From: Dorea sp. 5-2
GTDB lineage: Bacteria > Bacillota > Clostridia > Lachnospirales > Lachnospiraceae
DNA: 64,000 nucleotides
Assembly: GCF_000403455.2 (NCBI RefSeq)
Contig: NZ_KE159748.1
Location: 45,357 to 109,356 of the forward strand
Direction of reading: 5' to 3'
The notes below the pieces were generated by a model. It had not been told where the DNA came from, made no database searches, and saw only the letters and a program-made list of their open reading frames with translations. Below are positions 51,255-60,758 of this stretch, one piece after another; positions within the stretch are counted from its first letter, which is position 1, and every line of letters starts with the position of its first letter. Position numbers and translations under genes: made by a program.

Positions 51255-53840
51255 CTATTCCGGAGCCGGTTCCGGAGTCGGTTCCGGGGTCGGAGCCGGG
51301 TCTGGGGTCGGAGTCGGATCCGGAGTTGGTTCCGGAGTCGGATCCGGTCTGACGGATGGAATCATCGTACCACCCTCTGACGGGGAATTCGGAGTTTCCG
51401 TATTTCCGGAGTTTCCGGCATTTCCGGTATTGTCTGTGGCAGGATCTTCCGTACCTGTTCCTCCTGTCGTATTGCCGTAGGAGCCATAATTGTAACCGCC
51501 GTGTCCGGTACACCGGTCGTTCTCAAGCATGTCTGTGGCGAAAAGCTCCGTGATGCTTGGGCAGCTTCCTGCAACGGCAAGCAGTCCGCTGATGGAGCAT
51601 ACGGACTTCTGCTCTACTGTAGAAGGCAGTGTGAATTCCCGGGTTTCCAGATTCGCATGGATACGGCTCATGATGCCCCTCCAGAGCCGGAATCGGAAGT
51701 TCGTATCGGTGTTGCACTCTTTATTATCGTCATATCCTCCCCATACGGCACAGGTATAATATGGAGTGAATCCGCAGAACCACAGGTCCTTATTGGACGT
51801 AGTCGTACCAGTCTTTCCTGCTACCGGCATATTGGGCAGCTTACATGCAGTACCCGTACCGGAATTCACGACGTCTTCCATCGCGCTTGTCAGAAGAGCG
51901 GCAGTGCTGTCGCGGATGACAGTACGTGTCTCTCCGGCTCCCTCCAGAAGGACGTTGCCGTCATGGTCTAAGATCTTCGAGTACAGGGTAGGCGTATTAT
52001 AGACGCCTCCGTTGGCGATGGCGGCATAGGCTGCGCACATCTCGAAATTATACACGCCGTCGGTGATACCGCCGAGTGCGAGAGTCTGGTTATCCAGATC
52101 GCTGAATACTCCGGCGTCGGTGGTCTTACTCTTTACAAGAGTGCTGATCCCGAATTTTTCACAGTATTCAAACCCTAACTGCTGTGTGATCTCATCGCTT
52201 AGTTTTACGGCGCATACATTGACCGACCAGGTAATGGCTCTTCGGATCGTAGTATTGCCGTTATAACGTCCGTTGGCATTTCTAAGGACATTGCCGTTTC
52301 GCAGAGTATATGGCTCGTCCTTTATGACGGTTGCCAGCGACTTCCCGCAGGAATCCAGGGCAGGAGCGTAGGCGGCAAGGATCTTAAAGCAGGAACCGGG
52401 CTGCCTCTTAGAACCAGTATAAGCGCGGTTCAGTCCCAAACTGGTCGCCTTGGCGCCGCGGCCGCCGACCATTGCTTTGATCTGCCCGGTGGACTGATCT
52501 ATGACAGTCACAGATGCCTGCGGCTGAGGAGATATATTGATAACTTCATCATAAGTGTCGCCTTCCTGTGCGATCGTGGACTTCCATTCTTCAACCATGG
52601 CGCGGGCGGCTTCCTCACTGGGATAGAGCAGCCCCTGTTCTTTTCCGTGGGCGTTCTTTGCATATTGTTTGATGTGGCCGGAACTGTAGTTCTCCACGCT
52701 GCCGTCGGCTCTTGTGACGGTTATGGCGCAGTCCAGCCCGAATTCCTTAAGCCCCGGGTAATTCGCGTCATTGTTCATCTCTTCGTCACAGATCTGCTGC
52801 ATGGCGAGATTCTGCGTAGAATAGATGCTTAAGCCGCCGCTGTATACTGCGTTATAAGCCTGGGTATCCGTATAGCCAAGCTGTGCTTTCAGGTCTCCGA
52901 TCACTTGCTCGGCAAGCGCGTCTACAAAGTAGCTGTACGGGCTTTCTTCCGTCGCGGCGCTGTTGACCGTCTGGATCCTGGAATATACGTCGTCGGCAAT
53001 CGCTTCGTCATAAGCTGCTTTGTCGATATATCCCTGTTCCAGCATATCGTCCAGTACCTTCTTCTGGCGCTTGGCGTTTTTCTCGGGATTGGTGATCGGA
53101 TTCAATGTCCCGGGACTCTGGGTAATGCCGGCGATGACGGCAGATTCGGACAAAGTCAGCTCGCCGACATCTTTACCGAAATATCTCTTTGCCGCAGCCT
53201 GTACGCCCAGGCAGTTCTGTCCAAGATTGATCGTGTTCAGATAACTCTCCATGATCGTATCTTTGTCCATCTGCTTTTCGATCTGGATCGCGAGAAACTG
53301 TTCCTGAAGTTTTCGTTCTACCCTGTCGTACAGCGTCTCTTCGTTCACGAAATTGGGAAAGACGTTGTTCTTGATCAGCTGCTGCGTCAGGGTACTCGCG
53401 CCCTGAGAGAGGTTACCGGAGGTAATGCCGACTACTCCGGCACGGACGATACCCTGCAGGTCGATCCCGTTATGTTCATAGAAACGCTCGTCCTCGATGG
53501 CAACAAAGGCATGCTGCAGATCCTTTGGGATCTCGTTGATTGATTTGTATACACGGTTGGAACCCGAGGATACGAATCGTTCGATCTCTGTTGTGGAATC
53601 GTCCGCATATACAAAAGTAGTGAACCCTTTTGGTTTGACGTCGTCAGGAGAGACCTCCGGTGTATTATCAATGATCTTTTTGGCAAATACACCGACGCCC
53701 GCAACTCCTGCCACTGCCACGACGATCAGACACAGAAGCAATGCTTTAAAAAGACGTACACTGATCTTTTTCCCTTGCATGGTGGATTTGGACGTTATCT
53801 TTTTTTGCTTTTGTGAAGCTTTTTTCTTACCATAATTCAT
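51255..53840 (-). CDS. Class A penicillin-binding protein (PBP1A type)
   Basis: A bifunctional peptidoglycan synthase of 861 residues, anchored by a span near 30-55. The glycosyltransferase domain has the catalytic EDERFYEHNGID (Glu116) and GASTLTQQLIKN. The transpeptidase domain has SCFK (usually STFK) near residue 480, with SVN and GKTGTT downstream. A Pro-Thr-Glu-Asp repeat tail of about 30 residues ends the protein, which may span the wall. The ATG is preceded by AAGGAGGC. It is transcribed alone, divergent from yigZ. Motif order and length are otherwise normal. Confidence 0.95.
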   Translation of the reverse strand: MNYGKKKASQKQKKITSKSTMQGKKISVRLFKALLLCLIVVAVAGVAGVGVFAKKIIDNTPEVSPDDVKPKGFTTFVYADDSTTEIERFVSSGSNRVYKSINEIPKDLQHAFVAIEDERFYEHNGIDLQGIVRAGVVGITSGNLSQGASTLTQQLIKNNVFPNFVNEETLYDRVERKLQEQFLAIQIEKQMDKDTIMESYLNTINLGQNCLGVQAAAKRYFGKDVGELTLSESAVIAGITQSPGTLNPITNPEKNAKRQKKVLDDMLEQGYIDKAAYDEAIADDVYSRIQTVNSAATEESPYSYFVDALAEQVIGDLKAQLGYTDTQAYNAVYSGGLSIYSTQNLAMQQICDEEMNNDANYPGLKEFGLDCAITVTRADGSVENYSSGHIKQYAKNAHGKEQGLLYPSEEAARAMVEEWKSTIAQEGDTYDEVINISPQPQASVTVIDQSTGQIKAMVGGRGAKATSLGLNRAYTGSKRQPGSCFKILAAYAPALDSCGKSLATVIKDEPYTLRNGNVLRNANGRYNGNTTIRRAITWSVNVCAVKLSDEITQQLGFEYCEKFGISTLVKSKTTDAGVFSDLDNQTLALGGITDGVYNFEMCAAYAAIANGGVYNTPTLYSKILDHDGNVLLEGAGETRTVIRDSTAALLTSAMEDVVNSGTGTACKLPNMPVAGKTGTTTSNKDLWFCGFTPYYTCAVWGGYDDNKECNTDTNFRFRLWRGIMSRIHANLETREFTLPSTVEQKSVCSISGLLAVAGSCPSITELFATDMLENDRCTGHGGYNYGSYGNTTGGTGTEDPATDNTGNAGNSGNTETPNSPSEGGTMIPSVRPDPTPEPTPDPTPTPDPAPTPEPTPEPAPE
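51258..51347 (-). repeat. Pro-rich PTPEP/PDPTP repeats at the PBP C-terminus
   Basis: The last 30 residues are built from PEPTP, PDPTP and PDPAP units, reflected in the DNA as near-repeats of GGTTCCGGAGTCGG-type hexamers. Such tracts vary in length by slippage. Confidence 0.8.
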
Positions 53841-54043
53841 GTGTGAAGCCTCCTTTATACCTGATTATTATAGCAAACAAATAAGGCGAAATAAAGAAAA
53901 AAATGAAAACTTCATATTTCAGTAGGAAAATCTTAAGAAATCCGTTATAGTAGTTATGTACTCCCGGAATTTCGTAATATTTACCGGTGATCGATCCGGT
54001 CAGGACCCGGGAATACATTTGTGGATGTGAGGAGGATTTTAGT

Positions 54044-54697
54044 ATGTTAACAGAGTATAAAGCAGTGTATGAAGGCGGAGTGGGTGAAGTCGTGGAGAAG
54101 AGATCGCGGTTCATTGCAACGGTAGTTTCCGTGCGGACGGAGGATGAGGCGCTGCAGTTTATTGAGAGCGTGCGTAAGAAGTACTGGGACGCCAGGCATC
54201 ACTGCTATGCATATGTGATCGGAGAGCGCGCGCAGCTTCAGCGGTGCAGCGATGACGGAGAGCCCGGCGGTACGGCGGGAAAGCCGATCCTTGAGGTCAT
54301 CATGGGCGAAGAGGTCCGTAATGTCGCCCTGGTAGTGACAAGGTATTTTGGAGGTACGCTGTTAGGAACCGGCGGGCTGGTCCGTGCATATTCGTCTGCG
54401 GCTAAGGAGGGATTAGCCTCATCTGTGATTATAACCAAAATTCCGGGGGTTAAACTACGGATCGGTACGGATTATAACGGATTAGGAAAGATTCAGTATT
54501 TACTGGGACAGAAGGGGCTGGAAGTCCTGGATGCGGTGTATACGGAAAAGGTGGAACTAGAAGCGCTGATACCGGAAAAGCTCTTAGGAGATATAAAAGC
54601 AGATATTACGGAAGGTACGAACGGGCAGGCAATGATGCAAGAGGGAGAATCCTGCTATTTTGCAAAAGTGGACGGGAAGCCCCGCATTGTAGAATAA
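54044..54697 (+). CDS. YigZ/IMPACT family protein (UPF0029)
   Basis: The 217-residue product has the N-terminal UPF0029 domain, with KRSRFIATV, ARHHCYAYVIG, DDGEPGGTAGKPIL and VTRYFGGTLLGTGGLVRAYS, followed by a DUF1949 ferredoxin-like C-terminal domain. The family is conserved from bacteria to the eukaryotic IMPACT proteins; the bacterial function is not established. The start at 54044 has AGGAGG eight bases upstream, while an in-frame start at 53987 has none. It is monocistronic. The 53841-54043 gap shows no other gene. Confidence 0.93.
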   Translation: MLTEYKAVYEGGVGEVVEKRSRFIATVVSVRTEDEALQFIESVRKKYWDARHHCYAYVIGERAQLQRCSDDGEPGGTAGKPILEVIMGEEVRNVALVVTRYFGGTLLGTGGLVRAYSSAAKEGLASSVIITKIPGVKLRIGTDYNGLGKIQYLLGQKGLEVLDAVYTEKVELEALIPEKLLGDIKADITEGTNGQAMMQEGESCYFAKVDGKPRIVE

Positions 54698-54707
54698 ACG
54701 CGCCGTT

Positions 54708-54756
54708 AAAAAAATAAGGCTGCTGCATTGCAGGATCCCTGCAGGTTGCAGCAGCC
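54708..54756 (-). terminator. Terminator downstream of hpf
   Basis: GGCTGCTGCA/TGCAGCAGCC with an inner GCAGG/CCTGC pair. On the minus strand it is followed by TTATTTTTTT, so it best serves hpf. It also closes the convergent yigZ gene. Confidence 0.75.
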
Positions 54757-54849
54757 ATCATTACATTATCTATACTTTTCTTACGTGAAATGCAGGTTAC
54801 TCCGTTACAGCTTGTCCGTCAGCCCGCTGTGCCGTTCTATGCCGGCTAT

Positions 54850-55386
54850 TTATGAAAATTCAGGTTCGATAAGACCGAAGGAACCATTCTTTCTGCGGTA
54901 AACTACATTTACTTCGTCTGTTTCGGCATTGCAGAAAACATAGAAGTCATGTCCGAGAAGTTCCATCTGTACACATGCATCTTCCGGATACATAGGTTTG
55001 AATCCGAATTTCTTCGTGCGGACGATCTTAATCTCATTCTCATCATCGGCAACTTCTTCCCCTTCATAAAATTCATGTTTGAAATTGCCGCCTTCCTGAT
55101 GCCTTGCGATCAATTTATTCTTATACTTACGAAGCTGGCGTTCGATCACTTCCTCCACCAGATCGATGGAAACATACATATCGTTGCTTTCCTGTTCAGA
55201 GCGGATAATATCGCCTTTTACAGGTATGGTTACTTCAATCTTCTGGCGTTCTCTCTGAACGCTCAGCGTCACATGGATCTCCGTATCCGGAGTGAAATAC
55301 CTTTCAAGCTTTCCCAGTTTCCCCTCAACTGCATCTTTCAAGCCTTGTGTTACATCGATGTTTTTTCCGATAATAATAAACTTCAT
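54850..55386 (-). CDS. hpf: Long-form ribosome hibernation promoting factor
   Basis: The 178-residue product binds the small subunit and dimerises 70S ribosomes into inactive 100S particles in slow growth. The N-terminal S30AE domain starts MKFIIIGKNIDVTQGLKDAV. A charged linker follows, then the C-terminal dimerisation domain (VRTKKFGFKPMYPEDACVQM, HDFYVFCNAETDEVNVVYRR). The ATG at 55386 has AAAGGGAG about 10 bases upstream. The region before the gene has a repeated TCTGACAA, possibly regulatory. It is a single-gene unit. Confidence 0.95.
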   Translation of the reverse strand: MKFIIIGKNIDVTQGLKDAVEGKLGKLERYFTPDTEIHVTLSVQRERQKIEVTIPVKGDIIRSEQESNDMYVSIDLVEEVIERQLRKYKNKLIARHQEGGNFKHEFYEGEEVADDENEIKIVRTKKFGFKPMYPEDACVQMELLGHDFYVFCNAETDEVNVVYRRKNGSFGLIEPEFS

Positions 55387-55488
55387 ACTGTCCAACTCCC
55401 TTTCGACATAATTTCAAATAAATTAGTCTGACAATTACTAATCTGACAAGTAATCTATCTGATATATGTAGTATATCACGTTTGAAGA

Positions 55489-56100
55489 CTAATGTATAGA
55501 ACGAATTACTTCAATTCTGGAAATTTTATCCTTGCTGAGTTTGGCGACTCTTAGACCGACGTCAGAGAAATACGCGCAGGCGCCGATCCTGGGCTCTTTT
55601 TCCATCTCCGCTAACTTCTGGTTCAGTACGTCCATAAGCGTCTCGTCGTCCTCATAAGGGATGTGGATTCCAAGGAGCCGGTTGATCGAACGTACTTTGG
55701 CGCTTGCACGGAAGATGATCGCTTCGGCAACGTCGAATTCGCAGAAAAGAAATTTCCGTGTGGCGAATAATAACGCGATAGCAGACACGCCCACAAGGCT
55801 GCTCCATATGGAGGAGTGATCGGTGATGATCTGACGGGCAATGGCAAAAAGAAGAACCTCGAACACGGTATTCGGAGTATGATAATACATCATCCGGATC
55901 AGTTCAACTCCGATGATCAGGTTAAAACAAGTCGTAAGCAAGTCGTCATAGTTCGGCCAGATTTCCAGATTCGGAATATTGTACAGAGCTCCTGCCATAC
56001 GGAAGCAGATCAGGATGATTCCGACAGCCAGCATGATCGAGATAACTACTTCCAGGATTTCCGTGATCTTTTTTAATATTTTGGCTATGATTTGCTGCAT
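55489..56100 (-). CDS. PsiE-like membrane protein
   Basis: The 203-residue product has four hydrophobic segments within residues 15-125, arranged like the phosphate-starvation-inducible PsiE family (LDDLLTTCFNLIIGVELIRM-like core; FATRKFLF after the last span). A soluble tail of about 70 residues follows, with a beta pattern (GACAYFSDVGLRVAKL), perhaps a ligand-binding domain. Function is unknown. AAGGAGG precedes the ATG. It is the third gene of a typA-PAP2 operon. Confidence 0.75.
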   Translation of the reverse strand: MQQIIAKILKKITEILEVVISIMLAVGIILICFRMAGALYNIPNLEIWPNYDDLLTTCFNLIIGVELIRMMYYHTPNTVFEVLLFAIARQIITDHSSIWSSLVGVSAIALLFATRKFLFCEFDVAEAIIFRASAKVRSINRLLGIHIPYEDDETLMDVLNQKLAEMEKEPRIGACAYFSDVGLRVAKLSKDKISRIEVIRSIH

Positions 56101-56109
56101 AATACCTCC

Positions 56110-56991
56110 TTATTTCATTCTGCTGAAAAAGCAGGGATAAAGTATGATCACCCATAATACCAGTATAAAGTATTCCGACATTTTTGCCAAGACAGAATTT
56201 CCGAATACCAGAGAAAATCCTTCCTTGATCAGCAGTGCAAGGAGCAGCCCGATCACCAGCCTGAAACACCGTGCGGCGAACCCTCCGGCATGGGCGTCAA
56301 AGTTAAGGCGGGTATGTTCGATATAATATCCGACGGAGAAGCCGAGTCCCGCGCCCGCAGCCTTGCAGCAGTCCATAACGTATTTGGTTTCGATCGTGCC
56401 GCTGCCATGGAGAAGAAGCGCGTATGCGGCGACGGCAAGGGACAGGCACGTCATGGCGGCGGTGATATGGGGCAGATATCTTCGTTCATCAAGCAGGACG
56501 GACTGGAACTTCCAGATGACAGAAGCAGTGACAAGGGACAATGCCATGGAGGTAAATACGTCCTTGGGGGTGTGGCAGCCAAGATACATCCTGGAGAATC
56601 CGATGCCAAGGAAGGCAGCCGCATACAAAAGCTTCGCCCAGAGCCGTCTGGTACGAAGCGCCAGCGGGAAGAACAGGCATGTTGCTCCCTGGGTATGCCC
56701 GCTTGGGAATGAATAGCCGGTAGCGCCCTCTAATGCGCTTTCGACAGGCGGAAATTCCGGATCCAGGATCCATGGCCTTGGGATGCGGAAGGTGATCTTA
56801 AGCGCCTGCACACATAATCCTGCCGAGAAGTAGGTAAAGCCCAGAAGATAAGCAAAGCGCTTATCTACACACCAATAGAGTGTGCAGATAACCGCTATGA
56901 TGATCAGTTCCTGACCGAAATACGTGACAAGCTGCATCAGTTTATCGAAGAAAGGAGTCCGGATCCCTTCTAATAGCCATAAAAATGTCAT
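56110..56991 (-). CDS. PAP2-family membrane phosphatase
   Basis: The 293-residue membrane protein has the three acid-phosphatase motifs: the Lys/Arg segment with RIPRPW, the central SFPSGHTQGA, and SRMYLGCHTPKDV with the catalytic His. Members dephosphorylate lipid phosphates such as undecaprenyl pyrophosphate or phosphatidate. Additional spans continue to the C-terminus. Its ATG overlaps the typA stop (ATGA), and the PsiE-like gene follows nine bases after its stop, so the three genes are one transcript. Confidence 0.9.
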   Translation of the reverse strand: MTFLWLLEGIRTPFFDKLMQLVTYFGQELIIIAVICTLYWCVDKRFAYLLGFTYFSAGLCVQALKITFRIPRPWILDPEFPPVESALEGATGYSFPSGHTQGATCLFFPLALRTRRLWAKLLYAAAFLGIGFSRMYLGCHTPKDVFTSMALSLVTASVIWKFQSVLLDERRYLPHITAAMTCLSLAVAAYALLLHGSGTIETKYVMDCCKAAGAGLGFSVGYYIEHTRLNFDAHAGGFAARCFRLVIGLLLALLIKEGFSLVFGNSVLAKMSEYFILVLWVIILYPCFFSRMK

Positions 56992-58814
56992 GATCGATTC
57001 CCTCTTTTTCTCATCTTAGGATCTAAGATCTTCTTGCGGATCCGCAGAGTCTGCGGAGTGACTTCCAGCAGTTCGTCGGTGTCGATAAAGTCAAGCGCTT
57101 CCTCAAGGCTTAAGATCTTAGGCGTTGTCAGGCGGAGCGCTTCGTCGGCGCTGGAGGAACGGGTATTGGTCAGATGCTTGGTCTTGCAGACATTGACCTC
57201 AATATCGTCTGTCTTGGCATTCTGGCCGATGACCATACCGGAATATACTTTTTCGCCGGGACCGATGAACAGAGTCCCGCGTTCCTGTGCGCCGAATAAC
57301 CCGTAAGTTACGGACTCGCCGGTCTCAAATGCGATCAGGGAGCCATTCTTGCGGTACTGGATGTCTCCTTTATAAGGGGCATATCCGTCGAATGCCGTGT
57401 TCATGATGCCGTTCCCCTTCGTATCAGTCAGAAATTCGCCGCGGTATCCGATCAAGCCGCGGGCGGGGATCAGGAATTCAAGGCGGGTATAGCCGCCGTT
57501 GGATGTGCCCATGTTCTGTAGTTCGCCCTTGCGCTGGCTCAGTTTGTCGATGACCGTGCCGGTGAACTCTTCCGGTACATCAATATACGCAGTCTCTACA
57601 GGTTCCAGTAATTTCCCGTTTTCATCCTTTTTATACAGGACTTCCGCTTTACTGACGGCAAATTCGTACCCCTCTCTGCGCATATTTTCGATCAATACGG
57701 ACAGATGGAGCTCGCCGCGCCCGGACACCTTGAAACTGTCCGTGCTCTCGGATTCTTCCACGCGAAGGCTGACATCCGTATTCAGCTCCCGGAACAGCCG
57801 GTCGCGCAGGTGCCTTGAAGTTACATATTTTCCTTCCGTGCCTGCGAAGGGGCTGTCGTTGACGATGAATTGCATGGCGATCGTCGGTTCGGAGATCTTC
57901 TGGAAGGGGATTGCCTTCGGGTTCTCCAAAGAGCAGATCGTATCGCCGATGGAGATATCCGAGATGCCGGAGATCGCGACGATGGAACCGATGGTCGCTT
58001 CTTTCACATCTATCTTATTCAGCCCGTCGAATTCATATAATTTACTGATCCGGACTTTTACCTGGCGGTCAGAGTCATGTTCATTGACAACGACTGCGTC
58101 CATACCGACGCGGATGGTACCGTTATCTACCTTACCGATACCGATACGTCCGACATACTCATTATAATCAATGGTGCTGATCAATACCTGGGTGTCGGCT
58201 TCCGGATCGCCCTCCGGCGCGGGGATATAGTCGAGGATCGTCTCGAACAGAGGTTTCATATCGCGTTCTTCATCCGTGAGGTCGAGAACCGCGATCCCTG
58301 ACTTGGCGGATGCGTAGACAAACGGACATTCCAACTGCTCGTCGGAGGCGTCCAGATCCATGAACAGCTCCAGTACTTCATCAATGACTTCATCCGGCCT
58401 TGCCTCGGGGCGGTCGATCTTGTTAATACACACGATAACAGGCAGATTCAGCTCCAGCGCCTTTCGCAGCACGAATTTTGTCTGGGGCATGGCTCCTTCG
58501 AATGCGTCTACCACGAGTACGACGCCGTTGACCATCTTAAGGACCCGTTCCACTTCGCCGCCGAAATCTGCGTGTCCCGGAGTATCGATGATATTGATCT
58601 TCGTGCCCTGGTAATAGACTGCCGTATTCTTCGAAAGGATCGTGATGCCGCGCTCCCTCTCTATATCATTGGAGTCCATGACCCGTTCTTCTACTTCCTG
58701 ATTCTCGCGGAATACTCCGCTTTGTTTCAGTAATTCATCGACCAGGGTAGTCTTACCGTGGTCTACATGTGCGATAATAGCAATATTACGCACGTCCTCC
58801 CGTTTGGTCTTCAT
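56988..58814 (-). CDS. typA: Translational GTPase TypA/BipA
   Basis: The 608-residue GTPase acts on ribosomes in stress and low-temperature assembly. It has G1 AHVDHGKTT near residue 15, G2 RGITI, G3 DTPGHADFGGE and G4 NKID. Beta-barrel and EF-G-like domains follow, and the TypA-specific C-terminal domain with SSADEALRLTTPK. The start at 58814 has GAGGATG upstream; a frame reaching 58886 lacks this and is longer than the family. It heads the typA-PAP2-PsiE transcript. Confidence 0.96.
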   Translation of the reverse strand: MKTKREDVRNIAIIAHVDHGKTTLVDELLKQSGVFRENQEVEERVMDSNDIERERGITILSKNTAVYYQGTKINIIDTPGHADFGGEVERVLKMVNGVVLVVDAFEGAMPQTKFVLRKALELNLPVIVCINKIDRPEARPDEVIDEVLELFMDLDASDEQLECPFVYASAKSGIAVLDLTDEERDMKPLFETILDYIPAPEGDPEADTQVLISTIDYNEYVGRIGIGKVDNGTIRVGMDAVVVNEHDSDRQVKVRISKLYEFDGLNKIDVKEATIGSIVAISGISDISIGDTICSLENPKAIPFQKISEPTIAMQFIVNDSPFAGTEGKYVTSRHLRDRLFRELNTDVSLRVEESESTDSFKVSGRGELHLSVLIENMRREGYEFAVSKAEVLYKKDENGKLLEPVETAYIDVPEEFTGTVIDKLSQRKGELQNMGTSNGGYTRLEFLIPARGLIGYRGEFLTDTKGNGIMNTAFDGYAPYKGDIQYRKNGSLIAFETGESVTYGLFGAQERGTLFIGPGEKVYSGMVIGQNAKTDDIEVNVCKTKHLTNTRSSSADEALRLTTPKILSLEEALDFIDTDELLEVTPQTLRIRKKILDPKMRKRGNRS

Positions 58815-59031
58815 ATTATCATCCTCTTTCTTAAAATCGAATCTCTTATACGGGGAAATCCCGTTTTTTCTTGACTGAACGTACATTAGTTTACCATATT
58901 TCTAAAAAAATACAAGTATTTTGGTTCTAAAATGAAAACCTGGCTCATAGACTATGTAATGACCCTGCAAAAAGATGCGGGAATGCTTGACAACTCAAAA
59001 TACGAATCAGAGGAAGGGAGATTGTAAGATT

Positions 59032-59661
59032 ATGTCAGATAAGATTATTGAAAACAACCAGGTAACTATAATGGGAGAGATTGTGTCGCCATTCTTCTTC
59101 AGCCATGAAGTATACGGAGAAGGATTCTATATGGTGGACGTACAGGTAAAACGCCTGAGCAACTCGGAAGACAGGATTCCGCTGATGATCTCGGAACGCC
59201 TGATCGACGTCTCGCAGGATTACACCGGGGAATTTATCATGGTGAGCGGGCAGTTCCGGTCTTATAACCGGCATGATGAGCAGAAGAACCGTCTTGTGCT
59301 GTCAGTATTTGTCCGGGAAGTCGAGTTTATCGAGGAGGAATTGGACGGGGCGAAGACGAACAATATTTTTCTGGACGGTTACATATGTAAATTACCTGTA
59401 TACCGTAAGACGCCGCTTGGAAGGGAGATTGCGGATCTGTTGCTTGCAGTGAACAGGCCTTACGGGAAATCCGACTACATACCGTGTATCTGTTGGGGGA
59501 GGAATGCGAGATTTGCTTCTACTTTCGAAGTTGGCGAGCATGTTCAGATCATCGGGCGTATCCAGAGCCGGGAATATATCAAGAAACTGACGGAGACCGA
59601 GACGGAGAAGAGGGTGGCGTACGAAGTGTCTGTCAGCAAGCTGGAATGTCCGGAAGAATAG
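59032..59661 (+). CDS. SSB-like protein with two OB folds
   Basis: The 209-residue product has two successive OB-fold-like units. The first is around residues 7-105 (NNQVTIMGEIVSPF, GEFIMVSGQFRSYN) and the second around 110-205 (NNIFLDGYICKLPVYRKTPL, IPCICWGRNARFAS, GEHVQIIGRIQSREY). The second closely resembles single-stranded DNA-binding proteins. There is no acidic C-terminal tail of the usual SSB type, so it is not the housekeeping SSB. The start at 59032 has AAGGGAG about 11 bases upstream. It is monocistronic and its function is unproven. Confidence 0.8.
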   Translation: MSDKIIENNQVTIMGEIVSPFFFSHEVYGEGFYMVDVQVKRLSNSEDRIPLMISERLIDVSQDYTGEFIMVSGQFRSYNRHDEQKNRLVLSVFVREVEFIEEELDGAKTNNIFLDGYICKLPVYRKTPLGREIADLLLAVNRPYGKSDYIPCICWGRNARFASTFEVGEHVQIIGRIQSREYIKKLTETETEKRVAYEVSVSKLECPEE

Positions 59662-59682
59662 GAACAGATGTGTAGACTTTCA

Positions 59683-59711
59683 TTGACATCATATTTGATT
59701 GATGATAGAAT
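59683..59711 (+). promoter_or_regulatory. Promoter of dapA-dapB
   Basis: TTGACA (59683-59688), 17 bases, TAGAAT (59706-59711), about 50 bases upstream of dapA. No lysine riboswitch is visible in the short leader. Confidence 0.8.
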
Positions 59712-59764
59712 TTCTATAAATAAACATAAATATTTCATCATTATAGATGTCAGGAGGATTACGA

Positions 59765-60655
59765 ATGGCTATTTTTACAGGAGCCGGTGTGGCGATCGTT
59801 ACACCGTTTAAAAAAGACGAAAGTATTGATTATGACAGGTTGGACGAACTGATCGATTTTCACTGTGAGAATGGGACGGACAGCATTATCATATGCGGGA
59901 CTACGGGAGAATCCGCTACGATGACGGAAGCGGAACATCTGGAATGTGTGAAGTTCACGATCGAACGGACGAAGGAGCGGATTCCGGTTATCGCAGGTAC
60001 AGGTTCGAACTGTACCAGGACGGCGATCGATATGTCAAAAGAAGCGGAGGAATATGGAGCGGATGGGCTTCTGCTTGTGACTCCGTACTATAATAAAGCA
60101 ACGCAGGCGGGACTGATCGCACATTATACTGCAGTCGCGAAGGAAGTAAAGGCGCCGATCATTATGTACAGTGTGGCGAGCCGTACCGGATGTAATATCG
60201 AGCCGGCGACGGTTGCAGCGCTGGTAAACAATGTAGAGAATATCGTAGGAATTAAGGAAGCTTCCGGGAATATCGGGCAGGTGGCGAGGATCATGGCTCT
60301 GACAGACGGGAATATTGACCTGTATTCAGGAAATGACGATCAGATCGTTCCGCTTCTGTCCCTGGGAGGCAAAGGTGTGATCTCCGTATTGTCTAATGTG
60401 GCGCCGCAGCAGACACATGATATCTGCGCGAAATATTTTGACGGCGATGTGAAGGGAAGCGCGAAGATGCAGCTTGAGGCGCTGCCGCTGATCGAGCAGT
60501 TGTTCAGCGAAGTGAATCCGATCCCTGTAAAGAAGGCGATGCAGCTGATGGGAATGGATTGCGGAGGCGTTCGTATGCCGCTTACGGAGCTTACAAAGGA
60601 ACATACGGAATCTCTTGCGAAGGCAATGCAGGATTACGGGATCGCATTAGTCTAG
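59765..60655 (+). CDS. dapA: 4-hydroxy-tetrahydrodipicolinate synthase
   Basis: First committed enzyme of lysine and diaminopimelate synthesis, condensing pyruvate with aspartate semialdehyde. The 296-residue TIM-barrel protein has CGTTGESATM (phosphate/carboxylate loop), the Tyr in YYNKATQAGL and the Schiff-base Lys in VGIKEASGN. The C-terminal helices are normal. The start at 59765 has AGGAGG upstream. dapB follows in the same direction after 103 bases. Confidence 0.97.
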   Translation: MAIFTGAGVAIVTPFKKDESIDYDRLDELIDFHCENGTDSIIICGTTGESATMTEAEHLECVKFTIERTKERIPVIAGTGSNCTRTAIDMSKEAEEYGADGLLLVTPYYNKATQAGLIAHYTAVAKEVKAPIIMYSVASRTGCNIEPATVAALVNNVENIVGIKEASGNIGQVARIMALTDGNIDLYSGNDDQIVPLLSLGGKGVISVLSNVAPQQTHDICAKYFDGDVKGSAKMQLEALPLIEQLFSEVNPIPVKKAMQLMGMDCGGVRMPLTELTKEHTESLAKAMQDYGIALV

Positions 60656-60758
60656 GACATTTTGTAAGGCAGGCTGTATCTGGCTTTATAATGTCAGGCG
60701 ATTAAGGCGTGACGAGATATAGTATCGGGCAGATACGGCTTTAAAAGGAGGACGAAAG

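Noticed and set aside
51187..51480. Gly-Val-Ser repeat protein on the plus strand
   Set aside because: It is the antisense reading of the Pro-rich tail of the PBP; no ribosome site, and it overlaps a terminator.
60656..60758. Regulatory RNA between dapA and dapB
   Set aside because: Only loose near-repeats of ATACGGCTTTA-like sequence; no stable stem or known lysine motif could be drawn.
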